Source of the DNA: Desulfolucanica intricata
GTDB lineage: Bacteria; Bacillota; Desulfotomaculia; Desulfotomaculales; Desulfofarciminaceae
Reading direction: 5' to 3'
Assembly: GCF_001592105.1 (NCBI RefSeq)
Contig: NZ_BCWE01000003.1
Coordinates: 1 to 64,000, forward strand
DNA: 64,000 nucleotides
Within the stretch, counting starts at the first letter, position 1. Every line of letters begins with the position of its first letter. The notes under the pieces were generated by a model. The model ran no database searches. It was not told the origin of the DNA and was given only the letters and a program-made list of their open reading frames with translations. Of the stretch, positions 60,805-64,000 are shown piece after piece. A program made the position numbers and the translations under genes.

Positions 60805-62751
60805 CTAATCTTTCATGTAGTAATCAGTCTCAAAACCGGCCGCACCTAAAGACAGCCCCGGTGCCCAGTCAATTGGCTCACTCATGATTGCTTCCACTTC
60901 TTTGAGGGAGCCAAAACCACAGGGGACGTCCAGCACCACTTCGTCATGGACATGGAAGGCGATTTTGTAGCCTGCAGCATCAAGCCGGAGTAGCGATTCG
61001 GCTAAGCAGTCCCTGGCAATGGCCTGGGTCAGATTCTCCGCCAGCTTACCCCCGTAGGTATCGATCCGACACCATTTGCCAAGTTCCACACCTTCATAGG
61101 TCAATTTATCCTTGCCAAAACGTTCATCCAGTTCAATTCGGGGCCTGACATAAGCCAGGCTGCGCCCGGATGGTAACTGCATAAACAGCACTCCGGCTTT
61201 GTAGTATAGCTTCACGTTGCGCTGTAGCTTTTGTATTGTTCTATCCTTTACAGCCCGGATAGCCGCTTCTTCTAAATCCCGCCAGAGCTTTACTATTTTG
61301 GGATTGGCCTTTCGCCAGGCTGCAACTATTTCCGGCAGGTCTTCTTCCTTTAACCCCATTTTTAATGCGCCCATAGACTTCAAGGCTCCAACGCTTCCCT
61401 GGTAACCAAGTCCAAGTTCGGCTATTTTACCTTTCTGCCTTAACTCGCTGCCTTTGGTAATGTTCTCCACCGGCACCCCGAACATTTGGGCTGCTGATGC
61501 TTCGTAAATCTTGCCGTGGGTGTTAAACACATCCAGCCGCCATCTTTCCCCGGCCAGCCAGGCAACGATTCTAGCTTCTATAGCTGAAAAATCCGATACT
61601 ATGAAGCGGTGCCCAGGGGAAGCGATAAAAGCTGTCCTAATTAATTGGGATAAAACACCGGGTATTGATTCAAACAGTAGTTCTAAAGCTTCATAGTCCC
61701 CAGCGGATAATAACTGCCTGGCCAAATCCAAATCGCTCATGTTGTTTCTCGGGAGATTGTGAATTTGCACCAGTTTCCCGGAAAACCGCCCTGTGCGATT
61801 AGCTCCGTAATACTGCAGTAAGCCTCTAACCCGGTCATCACTACATACAGCTCGTTTCATTGCTTCATATTTTTTAACTGAAGTCCTGGACATCTCTTGC
61901 CTTAACTCCAGGGCTCGTTTGGCTATTGGGTTTGCCACTTCTTCCAATATTTCCGCCACCGTATCCCTGGCCAGGCTCTCTATCTGAATGCCATGCTTAT
62001 CTTCCAGCCACCCTTTTAACCGGGCCGGGCTGTTGGGATTTTCCAGCCCGGTTAAATGCCTGGCTTCAGCTACCAGCTTTTCCTGATACATCTCATCACA
62101 GCGAATGGCGTTTTTCACCAATTCCATGTCCACCCGCACCCCATAGTCATTGATGCGCTGGTCTAAAAACCACAGTTTCAATTCCTGCTCAAGCATGGGA
62201 TAACTATTTAACTTTTGCCGGATAGAACGTTCCACTTCCACATCCTGTTTACAATAGGTCCTGAACAACTCCCATTTTTCCGGGTCGTGCTCAGGTAAAT
62301 TCCTTGTACGTCCGCTATTGGTTTTGGTAGGCTTACAAGGCATGGAAAAATATCTTATTAAGCCCTTACCTTCACTCATCTTCTGCTGCGGTAGTTTCAA
62401 ACACTTGGCCACCCCTTCTAAGCCGGCCGGAAGCCCCAGAGTCAAAGCATGGGCCTGGCTGCAGCGCCACTGCTCCGGTGGCATTGGTGTGTTCAGGTAA
62501 CGGGCCAGACAGGTTCTCTCAAAATTTGCGCTAAAGGCTGTTTTAATCGTGTTGGGATCTGTCAATGCCTCCAGTACCTCATCCGGAATCTGCTCCCCGC
62601 TGGCCAGGTCAATTATTGTCACCGGTTCATCATCAAAGGCATAGGCCAGAAGCAATATTTCAAAACCCGGAGACCCGGCGTAGGCGTAAACCCCGCACTT
62701 AGTGAGGTCCACGCCGCTGTAGGTCTCCAGGTCCAGGCTCAAAATTCTCAT
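60805..62751 (-). CDS. Phage-type family A DNA polymerase with 3'-5' exonuclease
   Basis: The 648-residue protein has an exonuclease domain starting ILSLDLETYSGVDL with the DxE motif. The polymerase palm follows: motif A in VSDFSAIEARIVAWLAGERW, the O-helix region with RQKGKIAELGLGYQGSVGAL, and motif C in FHVHDEVVLDVP. It is shorter than PolI (no 5' nuclease), as in phages and prophages. Its ATG overlaps the DUF2815 stop (ATGA). It appears intact and would replicate the element together with the primase. Confidence 0.94.
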   Translation of the reverse strand: MRILSLDLETYSGVDLTKCGVYAYAGSPGFEILLLAYAFDDEPVTIIDLASGEQIPDEVLEALTDPNTIKTAFSANFERTCLARYLNTPMPPEQWRCSQAHALTLGLPAGLEGVAKCLKLPQQKMSEGKGLIRYFSMPCKPTKTNSGRTRNLPEHDPEKWELFRTYCKQDVEVERSIRQKLNSYPMLEQELKLWFLDQRINDYGVRVDMELVKNAIRCDEMYQEKLVAEARHLTGLENPNSPARLKGWLEDKHGIQIESLARDTVAEILEEVANPIAKRALELRQEMSRTSVKKYEAMKRAVCSDDRVRGLLQYYGANRTGRFSGKLVQIHNLPRNNMSDLDLARQLLSAGDYEALELLFESIPGVLSQLIRTAFIASPGHRFIVSDFSAIEARIVAWLAGERWRLDVFNTHGKIYEASAAQMFGVPVENITKGSELRQKGKIAELGLGYQGSVGALKSMGALKMGLKEEDLPEIVAAWRKANPKIVKLWRDLEEAAIRAVKDRTIQKLQRNVKLYYKAGVLFMQLPSGRSLAYVRPRIELDERFGKDKLTYEGVELGKWCRIDTYGGKLAENLTQAIARDCLAESLLRLDAAGYKIAFHVHDEVVLDVPCGFGSLKEVEAIMSEPIDWAPGLSLGAAGFETDYYMKD

Positions 62752-63275
62752 CCTAACAAGCCCTCATCTAAATCCCCGAAATCATCCTCCGGTTTGGAAC
62801 GCCCGCCTAACGGCTCACCATCTTCCAACTTCTGCAAATTTTGCAAACCCGCAGCAATGCCTTTATTCCCGTTGGCATTGTAGGCGAAAAAAACGATACT
62901 GGCTCTGCCGTAGCAGCCGCTGTAGAATTCGCTTTGGTCCAGGATGGGCTCTATGTTCTCATCCACAATCCCCGGCTTTGTATGGCTGTTAGCGTTTATG
63001 AAATAGCTATTGGCGTAGGCTTCATCACCTGGCTTGTCCACGTCACCGTCACGAAGTGGCGTTTTCAGATTGGCTGGTATTTTACCGCCCAGTTTGGATA
63101 TACCCTCCTTCTTGGCTTCCTCAATGGCAGCCTTAATCTTCGCAATGGTCTTTTTATCTGATTTGGGAATTATTAGGCTCACAGAGTATTTGGGGTCACT
63201 GTCATTAACACTCTTTGGCTCCCACACATTGGCGTAAGAAAATCTTACTTTACCGGTAATCACTTTGGTTGACAT
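62748..63275 (-). CDS. DUF2815 protein, likely single-strand DNA-binding
   Basis: The 175-residue protein begins STKVITGKVRFSYANVWEPK and has KYSVSLIIPKSDKKTIAKIK, GDEAYANSYFINANSHTKPG and YSGCYGRASIVFFAYNANGN, the DUF2815 pattern with an OB-like fold. These proteins replace SSB or assist annealing in phage modules of this gene order. AGGAGG lies before the ATG. The acidic C-terminus (DDFGDLDEGLLG) resembles the SSB tail. Confidence 0.92.
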   Translation of the reverse strand: MSTKVITGKVRFSYANVWEPKSVNDSDPKYSVSLIIPKSDKKTIAKIKAAIEEAKKEGISKLGGKIPANLKTPLRDGDVDKPGDEAYANSYFINANSHTKPGIVDENIEPILDQSEFYSGCYGRASIVFFAYNANGNKGIAAGLQNLQKLEDGEPLGGRSKPEDDFGDLDEGLLG

Positions 63276-64000
63276 CTATAATTCCTCCTTAAAATCAATC
63301 TCAGCTGAACTAACAGCAGGTCTTTTGTCCGTTTCCGGTGCCAGCTTTGGTTTGCCCGGTGGTTTTTCCACCGGCCCGGCCACTGTTTGCCGTTATTAAT
63401 CGCCAGGTCCAGTGCATAACCCTGCACATCTGAAATTCATTTCATATATTCATCTGCTGCACCTAGAACTTCCACAATTTCTTCATCCGTTAAAAGTGGC
63501 GGCTTCTTAAAGTCGTAGCAGGCTAGTTTCATGTTTTCTTCGGCCCGTGCTCTACAGGTGGCTCGTACCCGGCAAAACCGGCACCACTCGCCACACCTGA
63601 AATCACCTTCACCATTCCAGGCTTTCTCGGCAGCCCCCATGACAGTGTTGGTAGCCCAGTACAGCAAATCATCAACGGTCACTTCTGCGGTAGAAATACT
63701 ATCCAACCGGGGCTGGACAATGGTCATCCTGACTGTGTTAATGTTGTAAAGGCAACCGAACTGGTTCAAAGCCCCCAAACCGTATAAACTCATCTGCGGG
63801 TTGTCCTCTGCCGAAACAGGAATGCCCCGACCGAATTTCAAGTCAATTACTTCCAGCACATCATCGCTAACCAAAACCAGGTCACCGGTACCAAAACCGC
63901 CGGGCACCCAAGTAGAATAGTCCAGCTTCATTTCCAAAAGCACCACCGCATCCGGCGTTCTGGCCCTGGCTTCATTGATTTTTTCGATGGCAAAATCCAC
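63276..64000 (-). pseudogene. DUF2800 (Cas4/PD-(D/E)XK-like) gene with nonsense codon and deletion, partial
   Basis: The open part (63437-64000 and beyond the window) has the nuclease core EVIDLKFGRGIPV and a four-cysteine region (CGEWCRFCRVRATCRA), as in Cas4-like DUF2800 proteins. It stops at TGA 63437-63439 after DEYMK. The same frame goes on ISDVQGYALDLAINNGKQWP, so TGG to TGA is likely. The usual middle of the C-terminal part is missing. Another frame then gives KPPGKPKLAPETDKRPAVSS and ends at 63276. The catalytic core might still be made as a truncated protein. Confidence 0.85.

Overview
The window looks like a chromosome segment from a spore-forming, sulfate-reducer-type Firmicute (Desulfotomaculum/Peptococcaceae-like). 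This is inferred from protein character, moderate G+C, strong GGAGG ribosome binding sites, several S-layer homology (SLH) proteins, csaB, the DUF1659/DUF2922/YvrJ trio and a sulfite-reductase-like protein. No rRNA, tRNA or CRISPR array was seen.

Layout. (1) 1-8245: the end of a broken IS3-type transposase, a large inverted repeat and possible decayed coding sequence, then a minus-strand glycan operon (two glycosyltransferases, GNAT acetyltransferase, PglC-type sugar transferase, DegT aminotransferase) and a separate CapD/PglF-type 4,6-dehydratase. Together these resemble a route to a bacillosamine-like 2,4-diamino sugar and its transfer to a lipid carrier. A truncated S23/four-helix-bundle gene between direct repeats interrupts the cluster. 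(2) 8966-15832: an OmpR-type response regulator faces a 2045-residue Ser/Thr kinase-like/ATPase/GAF/histidine kinase/REC/HPt protein. (3) 15998-30219: phosphohexomutase, TagO/WecA-type initiating transferase, FabZ, a lipoprotein and an FG-GAP membrane protein, O-antigen-ligase-like protein, two glycosyltransferases, an LCP ligase, a small secreted protein, CsaB and TagA/WecG. This is a secondary cell wall polymer locus; CsaB pyruvylation is what SLH domains bind. (4) 30728-38704: NlpC/P60 hydrolase, a 2-hydroxyacid dehydrogenase, a frameshifted AraC regulator with a lipoprotein, a siroheme-type redox protein behind a CRP/FNR-like site, the DUF1659/DUF2922/YvrJ genes, a LexA-like DNA-binding protein and BrnQ. 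(5) 38980-54900: a cell-surface region with four SLH proteins (one an S8 protease), an ECF sigma/anti-sigma pair, a MarR regulator, a TolC-family protein, a copper-amine-oxidase-N-domain protein and two tandem SLAP-domain proteins. (6) 55287-64000: a HigB-like toxin with an HTH/ImmA-IrrE antitoxin, then a phage-type DNA replication module running leftward (DUF2800, DUF2815, family A DNA polymerase, small ORF, P4-type primase-helicase, SNF2 helicase).

The most informative observations are made at nucleotide level. The replication module carries three separate lesions: a stop codon plus deletion in DUF2800, apparent loss of nearly all of a nuclease gene, and a 4-bp duplication inside the SNF2 Walker A. 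Other points are a perfect TGTGA-N6-TCACA site at class II spacing, an anti-sigma ribosome binding site buried in a hairpin, an HKN instead of HKD/HRD motif in the giant kinase, a coupled pair of tiny genes (37 and 31 residues), a 17-bp tandem repeat and iteron-like repeats near the primase.
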